Positions 30,478-38,013 of a DNA stretch of 45,395 bases are shown piece after piece. The stretch comes from Oscillospiraceae bacterium (lineage in GTDB: Bacteria > Bacillota > Clostridia > Oscillospirales > CAG-272): the NCBI GenBank assembly GCA_015064415.1, contig SVSG01000019.1, positions 1-45,395 on the forward strand, given 5' to 3'. A model generated the notes under the pieces. That model ran no database searches. It was given only the letters and a program-made list of their open reading frames with translations, and had not been told where the DNA came from. The translations under genes were made by a program, and so were the position numbers. Numbering within the stretch: the stretch's first letter is position 1; every line of letters begins with the position of its first letter.

Positions 30478-31443
30478 ATGCCACTGATCGATATGCCGGT
30501 TGAAAAGCTGAAAACTTATGAGGGTCGCAACCCCCGCCCCGCCGACTTTGACGAATTCTGGGATCGCTCGCTTGCCGAAATGCGCGCCATCGACCCCGAT
30601 GCCACCTTCACCCCCGTGCCCTTCCCTTCCGAGGTGGCGGAGTGCTTCGACCTGCGCTTCACCTCCACCAAGGGGGCGCGTATCCACGCAAAATTCGTTC
30701 GTCCCAAGCATTTTGAGGGCAAGATCCCTGCCCTTTTGAAATTCCACGGCCTTTCCGGCAACAACGGCTGCTGGTCGGAGCTGTTCAACTTCGCAGCGGA
30801 GGGCTATGCCGTGGCATCGCTTGACAGCCGCGGTCAGGGCGGCCTTTCCGAGGACGTGGGCGGCGTTGCGGGCACGACCTACACGCATCCCTTCATCCGC
30901 GGTCTGGAGGGCCCGCCCGAGGGGCTGCTTGTCCGCGACCTCTTCCTTGATACGGCCATGCTTGCCCGCATCGTGATGGGGCTTGACTTTGTGGACGAGA
31001 CGCGCGTTGGTGTGTTTGGCGGCTCGCAGGGCGGTGCGCTTTCCATCGCCTGCGCCGCGCTGGTGCCCGAGATCAAGCTCTGCGCACCCAACTTCCCTTA
31101 CTACGCCGACTACAAGCGCGTGTGGGAGATGGATCTTGCCAAGGGCGCATACGAGGGCATGCGCTACTATTTCCGTTGGTTCGATCCCGCGCACGAGCGC
31201 GAGGACGAGATCTTTGAAAAGCTCGGCTACATCGACATCCAGTTCCTTGCGCCCCGCATCCGCGCCAAGGTAATGATGGCCACGTGCCTGATGGACACGA
31301 CCTGCCCGCCCTCTACGCAGTTTGCCGCCTACAACAAGATGACCTGCGAAAAATCCGTCATCTTTTACCCCGATTACGCACACGAGGAGCCGCGCCCACA
31401 CAAGGATCGCGTTTTCGCCTTCCTTTCCGAGCTGAAGGCCTGA
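30478..31443 (+). CDS. Acetyl xylan esterase, CE7 family
   Basis: A 321-residue alpha/beta hydrolase of the CE7 acetyl xylan esterase/cephalosporin C deacetylase family. The nucleophile serine is in FGGSQGGALS near residue 182, with the RGQGG motif upstream (SLDSRGQGGLSEDVGG), the aspartate in LMDTTCPPSTQ near 272 and the histidine in YAHEEPR near 301. Typical length and no signal peptide, as in other CE7 enzymes that deacetylate imported xylo-oligosaccharides. AAGGAG lies upstream. Confidence 0.95.
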   Translation: MPLIDMPVEKLKTYEGRNPRPADFDEFWDRSLAEMRAIDPDATFTPVPFPSEVAECFDLRFTSTKGARIHAKFVRPKHFEGKIPALLKFHGLSGNNGCWSELFNFAAEGYAVASLDSRGQGGLSEDVGGVAGTTYTHPFIRGLEGPPEGLLVRDLFLDTAMLARIVMGLDFVDETRVGVFGGSQGGALSIACAALVPEIKLCAPNFPYYADYKRVWEMDLAKGAYEGMRYYFRWFDPAHEREDEIFEKLGYIDIQFLAPRIRAKVMMATCLMDTTCPPSTQFAAYNKMTCEKSVIFYPDYAHEEPRPHKDRVFAFLSELKA

Positions 31444-31491
31444 AACTCATACCGTTTTGGGGGATATTCCCCAAAAAGCGAAAACTCTACG

Positions 31492-31529
31492 GCGCGTGGG
31501 TTGCGTTTTGCACCCACGCGCGTTATACT
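31492..31529 (+). promoter_or_regulatory. Promoter of the XRE gene with overlapping palindrome
   Basis: TTGCGT (31501-31506), 17 bp, TATACT (31524-31529). A perfect inverted repeat, GCGCGTGGGT (31492-31501) and ACCCACGCGC (31512-31521), brackets the -35 box and spacer. It could be the autoregulatory operator of the XRE protein or the end of the CE7 transcript (no T-run). Confidence 0.6.
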
Positions 31530-31552
31530 TTTGGTGAAAGGTGGTGTGCTTT

Positions 31553-32173
31553 TTGGATCAGGAAAAAATAGGACAGTTTATAGCGTCCCTGCGCCGCGAG
31601 ATGGCGCTTACGCAACGCGAGCTTGCCGAAAAGCTTTGCGTGAGCGACAAGGCGATCTCCAAATGGGAATGCGGCAAGGGGCTACCCGAGGTGTCGCTGA
31701 TGCTCCCACTTTGCGAGGTGCTTGGCATCACCGTCAACGAGCTGTTATCGGGCGAGCGACTGGAAAACGAAAGCTATCAGGCGCGCGCCGAGGAAAATAT
31801 GACGGCGCTTTTGCGCGAGCGCACGGAAAACAAGCGCAAGCTGCTGTTGGAATTTGTTGTGATCCTGATCACGATGCTTTCCTCCGTCACCATCATCCTG
31901 CTGTCGGGGCTTCTCGCGCTCGGCACACCGCTTCGCATCCTTTTGATCGTCATCGCGCTTGTGGTGATGGTTGGCGGCATTGCGGTCGCCGCCGTGCTGG
32001 AAATGACCTCGGGATATTTTGAATGCCCAAGGTGCGGCGCCTACTTTTTGCCCACCAAAACGGCTTACATCATGGGAATGCACACCGTGACACGCCGCCA
32101 TTTGCGCTGTCCGCACTGCGGCAAAAAAAGCTGGTGCCGCCGACGCCTTTCGCAAAAAAAGACACAGGAATGA
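31553..32173 (+). CDS. XRE-family regulator with membrane helices and zinc ribbon
   Basis: A 206-residue protein. Residues 1-70 are a lambda-repressor-like helix-turn-helix (DQEKIGQFIASLRREMALTQRELAEKLCVSDKAISKWECGKGLP). Two transmembrane helices follow (about 95-115 and 122-145), then a C-terminal zinc ribbon (CPRCGAYF and CPHCGKKSWC near 155-195). The start is TTG at 31553, giving the family's usual (M)DQEKIG beginning with AAGGTGG upstream; GTG at 31541 or 31544 are alternatives. Membrane location of a DNA-binding protein suggests envelope sensing (inference). Confidence 0.85.
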   Translation: MDQEKIGQFIASLRREMALTQRELAEKLCVSDKAISKWECGKGLPEVSLMLPLCEVLGITVNELLSGERLENESYQARAEENMTALLRERTENKRKLLLEFVVILITMLSSVTIILLSGLLALGTPLRILLIVIALVVMVGGIAVAAVLEMTSGYFECPRCGAYFLPTKTAYIMGMHTVTRRHLRCPHCGKKSWCRRRLSQKKTQE

Positions 32174-32182
32174 GCCCGTTTC

Positions 32183-32211
32183 TTGACAAAACGCACGCAT
32201 CCTGCTACAAT
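32183..32211 (+). promoter_or_regulatory. Promoter of the small membrane protein gene
   Basis: TTGACA (32183-32188), 17 bp, TACAAT (32206-32211), 22 bp before the GTG start. Confidence 0.78.
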
Positions 32212-32233
32212 AAAAGAGAAAGGTGGTGGCGCT

Positions 32234-32779
32234 GTGAAAAACAAAAGATCGCTTGTTTTATGGATCGCGCTTTACGTGTTGGAGTTCGTGGGCGCGCTCG
32301 CCATCATTCTTTTCAACCGCGAGGATTGGATCTTCAACGCCTGGTCGGCGTTCCCGCTTTTCTATTTGCTTGCGTTTGCCTTTCTGATCTGGTATTTGCC
32401 AAGCATCTGGAATTATCGACGCTCGGAGGATGCGAGGATCTTCGACTATCTTTGGCACTGTAGAAATTTTGACGAGCGCGCGGCATATATGCGCAGCATC
32501 GCAAGGGAACGAGACGGCACGTGGCAAGACCCGATGTGGTCGTTTATGAGCCGTGTTTGCGCCGCCCTGCTGCCGATGTATCTGTTGTTCATCTTCTTTG
32601 GCATACGGCCCTTAAAGATCGCCTCCTTTGTGTTCGGAGTACTGATTTATATCTCGCTTATGCTGTTCTGGTGTGTTGTTTTAAGTGGAGAATTGAAAGA
32701 AGCCAAAGAGCACCGCCGAAAGCGCCAAAAAGAATTGGAAGAGCAACAAAAACGCGAGGAGCTTGGAAAGTGGAAATAA
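32234..32779 (+). CDS. Hypothetical membrane protein
   Basis: A 181-residue protein with four hydrophobic segments: about 7-27, 36-56, 108-126 and 130-150. A loop of about 45 charged residues separates the pairs, and the last 30 residues are a highly charged helix (KEAKEHRRKRQKELEEQQKREE), probably a coiled coil in the cytoplasm. GTG start with AGGTGGTGG upstream. Not recognised; its closeness to the XRE regulator may reflect a regulator/target pair. Confidence 0.75.
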   Translation: MKNKRSLVLWIALYVLEFVGALAIILFNREDWIFNAWSAFPLFYLLAFAFLIWYLPSIWNYRRSEDARIFDYLWHCRNFDERAAYMRSIARERDGTWQDPMWSFMSRVCAALLPMYLLFIFFGIRPLKIASFVFGVLIYISLMLFWCVVLSGELKEAKEHRRKRQKELEEQQKREELGKWK

Positions 32780-32814
32780 CAAAAAATCCGCCACGTGTGC
32801 GGATTTTTTGTTAT
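32776..32814. terminator. Bidirectional terminator
   Basis: ATAACAAAAAATCCG and CGGATTTTTTGTTAT are perfect 15-base arms around CCACGTGTG. It lies between convergent genes and has T-runs in both directions. Confidence 0.9.
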
Positions 32815-33534
32815 TTAAAGCGTGAGAACGGCTTGTGTGAGGCGCCGACCAAGCTCCCACTCGCACGCGGGAGTGTAGTGCCAGCCGTCGAACATTTCCT
32901 CAATATCCGTGGTGGGCACGAACACGGCGCGCGGCGTGGTGGCGGCAACTTTTTGTTGCGCCGCGATCACCGTCGCGCGGTGCGGCATCCTCTCGCTGAA
33001 CTCGTGCACCGAGCCAATCGCCACGGGCAGATCCGCCACTGTTTCGGCGCGGATATTTTCCAAAAACGCGCGCAGATTTTGCTCGTATTCCGCGGCGGAA
33101 TACTCCTTGATGGCATCACTGCACCCCTGCTGCCACAAAAGCCCGCGGAACACGGGCGTTTTGCCCGCAGCTTGCAGATCGCGCACCGCCGTGTGGAGCG
33201 TGTCCATAAGCGCCTTGTAATCCTCTGCCGAGCGTTCTTTATTCCATCTGTTATACAGCGCCGTGCCGTCCGAGGCATATTTGATGATGGCCCATTCCTC
33301 CCCGCGTGCGGCAAGCAGATGCGCCGCAGGCAGCTCCAAGCCAAAGCGATCCTCGCGGTGTCCAAGCCCCGGGCGCACCCGCTGCCATTTGCCGTTGTTC
33401 GGGTTTTCGGTGTTGGTGTGAAAGTAAATGTCCACGTCATAGCTGCGCTGATATTCCTCGGGCAATTCCGCAAAATGCGAAATGCCCAGCGCATTCGACT
33501 GTCCCGCGATCAAAAGAACGTTGACCTTGCTCAT
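32815..33534 (-). CDS. SASA-type (sialate O-acetylesterase-like) esterase
   Basis: A 239-residue SGNH-fold carbohydrate esterase of the SASA/CE6-like group. Block I is LLIAGQSNALG with Ser13, the WQQGCSDA motif supplies the oxyanion and Gln region, and DGWHYT near the C-terminus holds the catalytic Asp-x-x-His. The start at 33534 (MSKVNV) has GGAGG 6 bases upstream; the ATG just before it is too close to that site. No signal peptide. It likely deacetylates imported sugars. Divergent from the GH28-like gene. Confidence 0.88.
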   Translation of the reverse strand: MSKVNVLLIAGQSNALGISHFAELPEEYQRSYDVDIYFHTNTENPNNGKWQRVRPGLGHREDRFGLELPAAHLLAARGEEWAIIKYASDGTALYNRWNKERSAEDYKALMDTLHTAVRDLQAAGKTPVFRGLLWQQGCSDAIKEYSAAEYEQNLRAFLENIRAETVADLPVAIGSVHEFSERMPHRATVIAAQQKVAATTPRAVFVPTTDIEEMFDGWHYTPACEWELGRRLTQAVLTL

Positions 33535-33597
33535 CATATGCCTCCTACTTGGATTTACGTGCATTGTAGCACAAAGCGCACACAAAGTCAAGTACCC

Positions 33598-33626
33598 TTG
33601 CTTTTTGCCGCGAAATGTGCTATACT
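33598..33626 (+). promoter_or_regulatory. Promoter of the GH28-like gene
   Basis: TTGCTT (33598-33603), 17 bp, TATACT (33621-33626), 33 bp before the ATG. Confidence 0.65.
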
Positions 33627-33659
33627 TTTTTTGAAAAACACTTTGCTTGGAGGTAGCTT

Positions 33660-34808
33660 ATGCTATACGGAGACGGCAAACACGACGATACGCGCGCCCT
33701 GCAGGAAATGCTGGACGCGTGCGGCATCGTCACCATAGAAAAGCCCGGCACCTATCTTGTGTGTCGCACGCTTCTTATCCACTCGCACACGCGCCTTGTG
33801 CTTGCCCCCGGCGTCACGCTGCTGGCGGCACCGCGCTCCTGCTGCGCGCTCATACAAAACGAGCATTTTGAGGACCCCGGCAAAAAGGACGTGCAGATCG
33901 AGATCGTCGGCGGCATTTTTGACGGCAACTGTGACGAAATGGGGCTGGATCCGATGGCGCTGGCGCTCACGCGCGAGGATGCGCCCTATTCCCCCGCGCG
34001 CTTTTCCGGCAAGCTGTTGCGCTTTGCGCACGTGCAAAACATCCTGCTGGAAAAGCTGACCGTGCGCGATCCCGTGGGCTACGGCATCCAGATCGCGGAC
34101 GCCGAGGGTTTTATCACGCGCGATATTTATTTTGATTACAATTCCCACTTCGGGTGCACCGACGGGGTGCACGTCAACGGCCCCGCCCGCAACGGGGTGA
34201 TCGAAAACGTCTACGGCGTCACCAACGATGACGTGGTCTCGCTTACCACCGTGGATGAAATGCACGCCGAGGTCACAAAGGGCGAGATCGAGGACGTGGA
34301 GATCCGCAACGTCAGCTCCACCAACGGCTATTCCGCCGTGCGGTTGCTTTCCTCGGGTGGATTTGCGATGCGCCACATCCGCATCTGCGGCATTTACGGC
34401 ACCTATCGCCATTACGGCATTCTCATCTCGCACCACGATATCCGCCCCGGCACCGCCAATTTCTTTGATGGCATTACGGTGGAGCACGTGCATGCCTCAA
34501 AGGCCGACCGCCCCCTTCCCCCCGAGTGCTTTTGCTATTGGGAGGGAGACGGTATCGAAAAACGCGCCATCATCCGCCTGCGCGCGGGCAAGGAGGCGTT
34601 GCACGTGGGACGTCTTGTGCTGCGCGACGTCGTCCGCCACCAGAAAACGCCCACAAGCGCGCCGTTGGTGCAGCTGGATTCCGGCGTGAGCATTGACCGA
34701 CTTGTGCTGGACAATCTGCACCAGACCGCCGCCCCCGGCATCACGCTTCCCCTTGTTATCAACGATGCCGAGATCGGCGAGCTGATCGCCCGCGACGTGC
34801 AAGGATAA
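33660..34808 (+). CDS. GH28-like right-handed beta-helix protein
   Basis: A 382-residue protein starting with the pectate-lyase-superfamily entry motif GDGKHDDTRALQEML, then a parallel beta helix. Candidate catalytic aspartates match polygalacturonase positions: CTDGVHVNG near residue 167 (family NTDG) and TNDDVVSL near 189 (family DD). The usual GHG histidine motif is not obvious; YGTYRHYGILIS may occupy the place. GGAGG lies upstream of the ATG. With no signal peptide, it would act on imported oligogalacturonides or another glycan, in line with the nearby deacetylases. Confidence 0.8.
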   Translation: MLYGDGKHDDTRALQEMLDACGIVTIEKPGTYLVCRTLLIHSHTRLVLAPGVTLLAAPRSCCALIQNEHFEDPGKKDVQIEIVGGIFDGNCDEMGLDPMALALTREDAPYSPARFSGKLLRFAHVQNILLEKLTVRDPVGYGIQIADAEGFITRDIYFDYNSHFGCTDGVHVNGPARNGVIENVYGVTNDDVVSLTTVDEMHAEVTKGEIEDVEIRNVSSTNGYSAVRLLSSGGFAMRHIRICGIYGTYRHYGILISHHDIRPGTANFFDGITVEHVHASKADRPLPPECFCYWEGDGIEKRAIIRLRAGKEALHVGRLVLRDVVRHQKTPTSAPLVQLDSGVSIDRLVLDNLHQTAAPGITLPLVINDAEIGELIARDVQG

Positions 34809-34811
34809 CGC

Positions 34812-35288
34812 TCACGCGCGCGCCGCTTGCCGCGCCTTCCATTTGTTTTTGCCGAAATAATCGCAAAGCGCCGCCACCTTATCGTAGTAGCAGACCATCC
34901 ACCCCGCACGCGTAAGCGGCGGGTGCCACGTGATGGGAAACATATGATGGCGGATGATATCGCGCTGTGTCGCGCTCAGATCCGGATAATCCCGCTTGGC
35001 GTGCGCCAGCGCCGCGCGCGGATGCGTGAAAAGGTGTAGCCGTGTGCCCTTTTTGCGGTCATGCCAATCGTATAAGTAATAATCGTGCAAAAGCGCACCG
35101 CGCACGAACTCCGCAAGCCCCACCACGCGCAAGGGGTGCTTTTTATAGTACCGATAGCAAAAATACGCCACGCGAAGCGAGTGATCGTACACGCTCCCCT
35201 TGACGTGATGTTTGTATTTCTTCATGCCGCGAAAGGCATCCGTGTGCAGGATGTCACGGATGATATGTAAAAATTCTCTCTCAACCAT
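34812..35288 (-). CDS. HD-domain phosphohydrolase
   Basis: A 158-residue HD-superfamily protein. Metal-binding residues are in VYDHSLRVAYFCYRYYKKH (His), RGALLHDYYLYDWHD (His-Asp pair) and IIRHHMFPITWHPP. Short single-domain HD proteins like this act on nucleotides or phosphoesters; the substrate is unknown. The ATG at 35288 follows GGCGGTGG; a longer frame to 35504 would run through non-coding AT-rich sequence and a terminator. Confidence 0.85.
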   Translation of the reverse strand: MVEREFLHIIRDILHTDAFRGMKKYKHHVKGSVYDHSLRVAYFCYRYYKKHPLRVVGLAEFVRGALLHDYYLYDWHDRKKGTRLHLFTHPRAALAHAKRDYPDLSATQRDIIRHHMFPITWHPPLTRAGWMVCYYDKVAALCDYFGKNKWKARQAARA

Positions 35289-35409
35289 ATTCCACCGCCG
35301 TTTTTGTAATAAAAACAGTATAACGTATCCGTGTTTTCGCCACATTTGCAAATTGTTTGCGTTTTGTAAATTCGCCGCGAAAACACGCGGTAATTTGTGG
35401 AAAAGAAAA

Positions 35410-35441
35410 GGCAAACGGGGCGATTTCTCGCCCCGTTTGCC
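35410..35441. terminator. Terminator of the flavoprotein gene
   Basis: GGCAAACGGGGCGA (35410-35423) and TCGCCCCGTTTGCC (35428-35441) form a perfect 14-bp stem with a TTTC loop. T-rich tracts lie on both sides, so it can work for the leftward flavoprotein gene. Confidence 0.85.
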
Positions 35442-35517
35442 TACTTTTTTGTTTTGGAGTGCATATTCACATACGCCGAGCGACGGAAAGAGCGTTAGGC
35501 GCAAAATATGGAAGCCG

Positions 35518-36054
35518 TCAGCAGTTGCGCCCCATTTCGTATGCTTCCTCCATCAGATCCTCGCGACATTTGATCTCGCCGCGCTTGCCTACGCCGCCCG
35601 CAATGAGACACCCCTTCTCCTCGCAATCCTCAAAGCAATCGCGCGTACAGCCGCGGATCGACTCTGCAGTCTGCTCCAAAAGGGGCAGATCGTCGTCCGC
35701 CGCCGTGATGATCATATAGATGTCGGCGTGCACGTCACGGTACACGTAAAACAGACGGTCGATGAAGGTTTTCAGCTGCGCTGTCATCGAATAGAAGTAT
35801 ACGGGTGTCGCCAAAACCAACACGTCCGCCTTTTTGATCTTCTCTAAAAGCGGCAGCATATCGTCATCCTGCACGCACTTGCCGCGCTTGCGGCAGACGT
35901 AACAACCCTTGCAATAGTTGATATTTTTGTCGCGCAAAGAGACGATCTCGGCATTGTGCCCCGCCTCGGTCGCGCCCGCGTAAAACTCCTCGCACAGCGT
36001 TTCGGAATTGCCGCCCTTGCGGGGGCTGGAGGAAATGATCAATACGTTTTTCAT
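35518..36054 (-). CDS. NADPH-dependent FMN reductase-like flavoprotein
   Basis: A 178-residue flavodoxin-fold oxidoreductase. The FMN phosphate loop is SSSPRKGGNSET near residues 8-19 and the flavin-stacking segment is TPVYFYSMTAQLKTFIDRL. Two cysteine clusters are present: CKGCYVCRKRGKC near 50-62 and CTRDCFEDCEEKGC near 138-151. The first is typical of the iron-sulfur flavoprotein/NAD(P)H oxidoreductase family in Clostridia and may bind a cluster. ATG at 36054 with AAGGAAGGAAA upstream. Physiological substrate unknown. Confidence 0.88.
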   Translation of the reverse strand: MKNVLIISSSPRKGGNSETLCEEFYAGATEAGHNAEIVSLRDKNINYCKGCYVCRKRGKCVQDDDMLPLLEKIKKADVLVLATPVYFYSMTAQLKTFIDRLFYVYRDVHADIYMIITAADDDLPLLEQTAESIRGCTRDCFEDCEEKGCLIAGGVGKRGEIKCREDLMEEAYEMGRNC

Positions 36055-36140
36055 CCTGTTTCCTTCCTTTCTTTTATTGGCTTTATTGTAGCACAAAACA
36101 ACCTCTTTTGCAAGTCCCAAAGGATATTTTCCTCCCCCTC

Positions 36141-36169
36141 TTGCATTTTGGCGCAAAATTTGGTAAAAT
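36141..36169 (+). promoter_or_regulatory. Promoter of prfC
   Basis: TTGCAT (36141-36146), 17 bp, TAAAAT (36164-36169), 35 bp before the ATG. Confidence 0.65.
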
Positions 36170-36204
36170 ATAAAGGATTGTTGATTTTATAAAGGATGAT
36201 TACT

Positions 36205-37803
36205 ATGGACGAAAGAACGATAAAGGAAATCGAGCGTCGGCGCACGTTTGCGATCATCTCGCACCCCGACGCAGGTAAGACCACCCTCACCGAAAAGCTG
36301 CTGCTTTACGGCGGTGCCATCCAGTCCGCGGGCTCCGTCAAGGGCAAGCAGAGCGACAAGCACGCCGTTTCCGACTGGATGGAGCTGGAAAAGCAGCGCG
36401 GTATTTCGGTCACCTCTTCGGTGATGCAGTTCCGCTACAACGGCTATTGCATCAATATTCTGGACACCCCCGGACACCAGGACTTCTCTGAGGACACCTA
36501 CCGCACGCTGATGGCCGCCGACAGCGCGGTGATGGTCATTGACGCGGCCAAGGGCATCGAGCCGCAGACGCGCAAGCTCTTTCACGTGTGCGCCAAGCGC
36601 GGCATCCCGATCTTCACCTTCATCAATAAAATGGACCGCGAGGCACGCGACCCCTTTGACCTGCTTGACGAGCTGGAGCGCGAGTTCGGTATCGGCACGT
36701 ACCCGATGAACTGGCCGATCAGCTGTGGCGTGACCTTCAAGGGCGTGTTTGACCGCCGCGCGCGTTGCATCCACACCTTTGACAACTTCCACGGCGGACG
36801 CGGCAAGCTGAACACCATTGCCTGCGATATCACCGAAACGGAAAAGCTGGACGCGCTGATCGGCGAAAATCTGCGCGAGGAGCTGTGTGAGCAGGTGGAG
36901 CTTTTGGACGGCGCCAGCTTTGATTTTGACGAGGAGAAGATCGCAAAGGGCAAGCTCTCGCCCGTGTTCTTCGGCTCTGCGCTCAACAACTTCGGCGTCG
37001 AGGACTTCCTTGCCGCCTTCCTTGAAATGACCTCCTCTCCCCTTTCCCGCAAAACGATAGACGACACCGAGGTCACCCCCTTTGACGAGGGTTTCTCTGC
37101 TTTTGTATTCAAAATTCAGGCAAACATGAACAAGGCACACCGCGACCGTATCGCGTTCCTGCGCATCTGCTCGGGCAAGTTCGAGCGCGGCGAGGAATAC
37201 TTCCACATTCAGGGCAAGCGCCCGATCAAGCTCTCTCAGCCCCAGCAAATGATGGCACAGGAGCGCGAGGGCGTGGAGGAGGCGTTTGCGGGCGACATCA
37301 TCGGTGTGTTTGACCCCGGCATCTTCTCGATCGGTGACACGGTGTGTGCGAAGAACCGCAAGGTGACCTACTCCGGCATCCCGACCTTCGCCCCCGAGCA
37401 TTTTGCAATGGTAGAGCAGATCGACTCGATGAAGCGCAAGCAGTTCGCCAAGGGTATGGATCAGATCGCCAAGGAGGGCGCGATCCGTATGTTCTTCGAG
37501 CCCGGCGCAGGTATGGAGCGCGTGGTGGTCGGCGTGATCGGCATGCTGCAGTACGACGTGCTGAAGTTCCGCATGGAAAGCGAGTACGGCGTGAAGTATA
37601 TCCAGCGCGAGCTCCCCTTCCAGTATATCCAGCGCATCGATAACGAGGACGTGGACGTCGCCAAGCTGAACCTGACCTCCGACACCCGCGTGGTGGTGGA
37701 CGTGCAGGGCAAGTACTATCTGCTTTTCACCGGACAGTGGAGCATCAAGTGGGCAACGGACAACAATCCGGGGCTCGTATTGGTCGATTTTGACCATATG
37801 TAA
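36205..37803 (+). CDS. prfC: Peptide chain release factor 3
   Basis: RF3, 532 residues, the translational GTPase that removes RF1/RF2 from the ribosome after peptide release. G1 is ISHPDAGKTTLTEKLL, the switch region RGISVTSSVMQF, G3 DTPGHQDF, G4 INKMDRE. The C-terminal RF3-specific domain includes PTFAPEHFAMVEQIDSMKRKQF and VGVIGMLQYDVLKFRMESEYGV. Start ATG at 36205 with AAAGG nine bases upstream; an ATG at 36196 is less favourable. Monocistronic between its own promoter and a terminator. Confidence 0.97.
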   Translation: MDERTIKEIERRRTFAIISHPDAGKTTLTEKLLLYGGAIQSAGSVKGKQSDKHAVSDWMELEKQRGISVTSSVMQFRYNGYCINILDTPGHQDFSEDTYRTLMAADSAVMVIDAAKGIEPQTRKLFHVCAKRGIPIFTFINKMDREARDPFDLLDELEREFGIGTYPMNWPISCGVTFKGVFDRRARCIHTFDNFHGGRGKLNTIACDITETEKLDALIGENLREELCEQVELLDGASFDFDEEKIAKGKLSPVFFGSALNNFGVEDFLAAFLEMTSSPLSRKTIDDTEVTPFDEGFSAFVFKIQANMNKAHRDRIAFLRICSGKFERGEEYFHIQGKRPIKLSQPQQMMAQEREGVEEAFAGDIIGVFDPGIFSIGDTVCAKNRKVTYSGIPTFAPEHFAMVEQIDSMKRKQFAKGMDQIAKEGAIRMFFEPGAGMERVVVGVIGMLQYDVLKFRMESEYGVKYIQRELPFQYIQRIDNEDVDVAKLNLTSDTRVVVDVQGKYYLLFTGQWSIKWATDNNPGLVLVDFDHM

Positions 37804-37885
37804 CGATTTCCAAATATATTCATATATTTTCCAGTTTTGATAATTGATTTTCCAATTATATTTTTAAGAAATTATATATTTTTTC

Positions 37886-37922
37886 AAAAAGCGCGACCGC
37901 CTTGTGCAAGTCGCGCTTTTTT
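37886..37922 (+). terminator. Intrinsic terminator after prfC
   Basis: AAAAAGCGCGAC (37886-37897) pairs with GTCGCGCTTTTT (37910-37921) and continues into a T-run. Confidence 0.85.
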
Positions 37923-37932
37923 CTTCTCAAAA

Positions 37933-37961
37933 TTGACTTTTCGCATCAATTGTGGTATACT
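37933..37961 (+). promoter_or_regulatory. Promoter of the WG-repeat gene
   Basis: TTGACT (37933-37938), 17 bp, TATACT (37956-37961), about 53 bp before the ATG. Confidence 0.7.
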
Positions 37962-38013
37962 TTAATAGGATATGTAACAAATGCGGTCAACCGCTTGAAA
38001 GGATGTGTGCCAT

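Noticed and set aside
36187-37797. A 536-codon open frame opposite prfC
   Set aside because: Antisense shadow of release factor 3.
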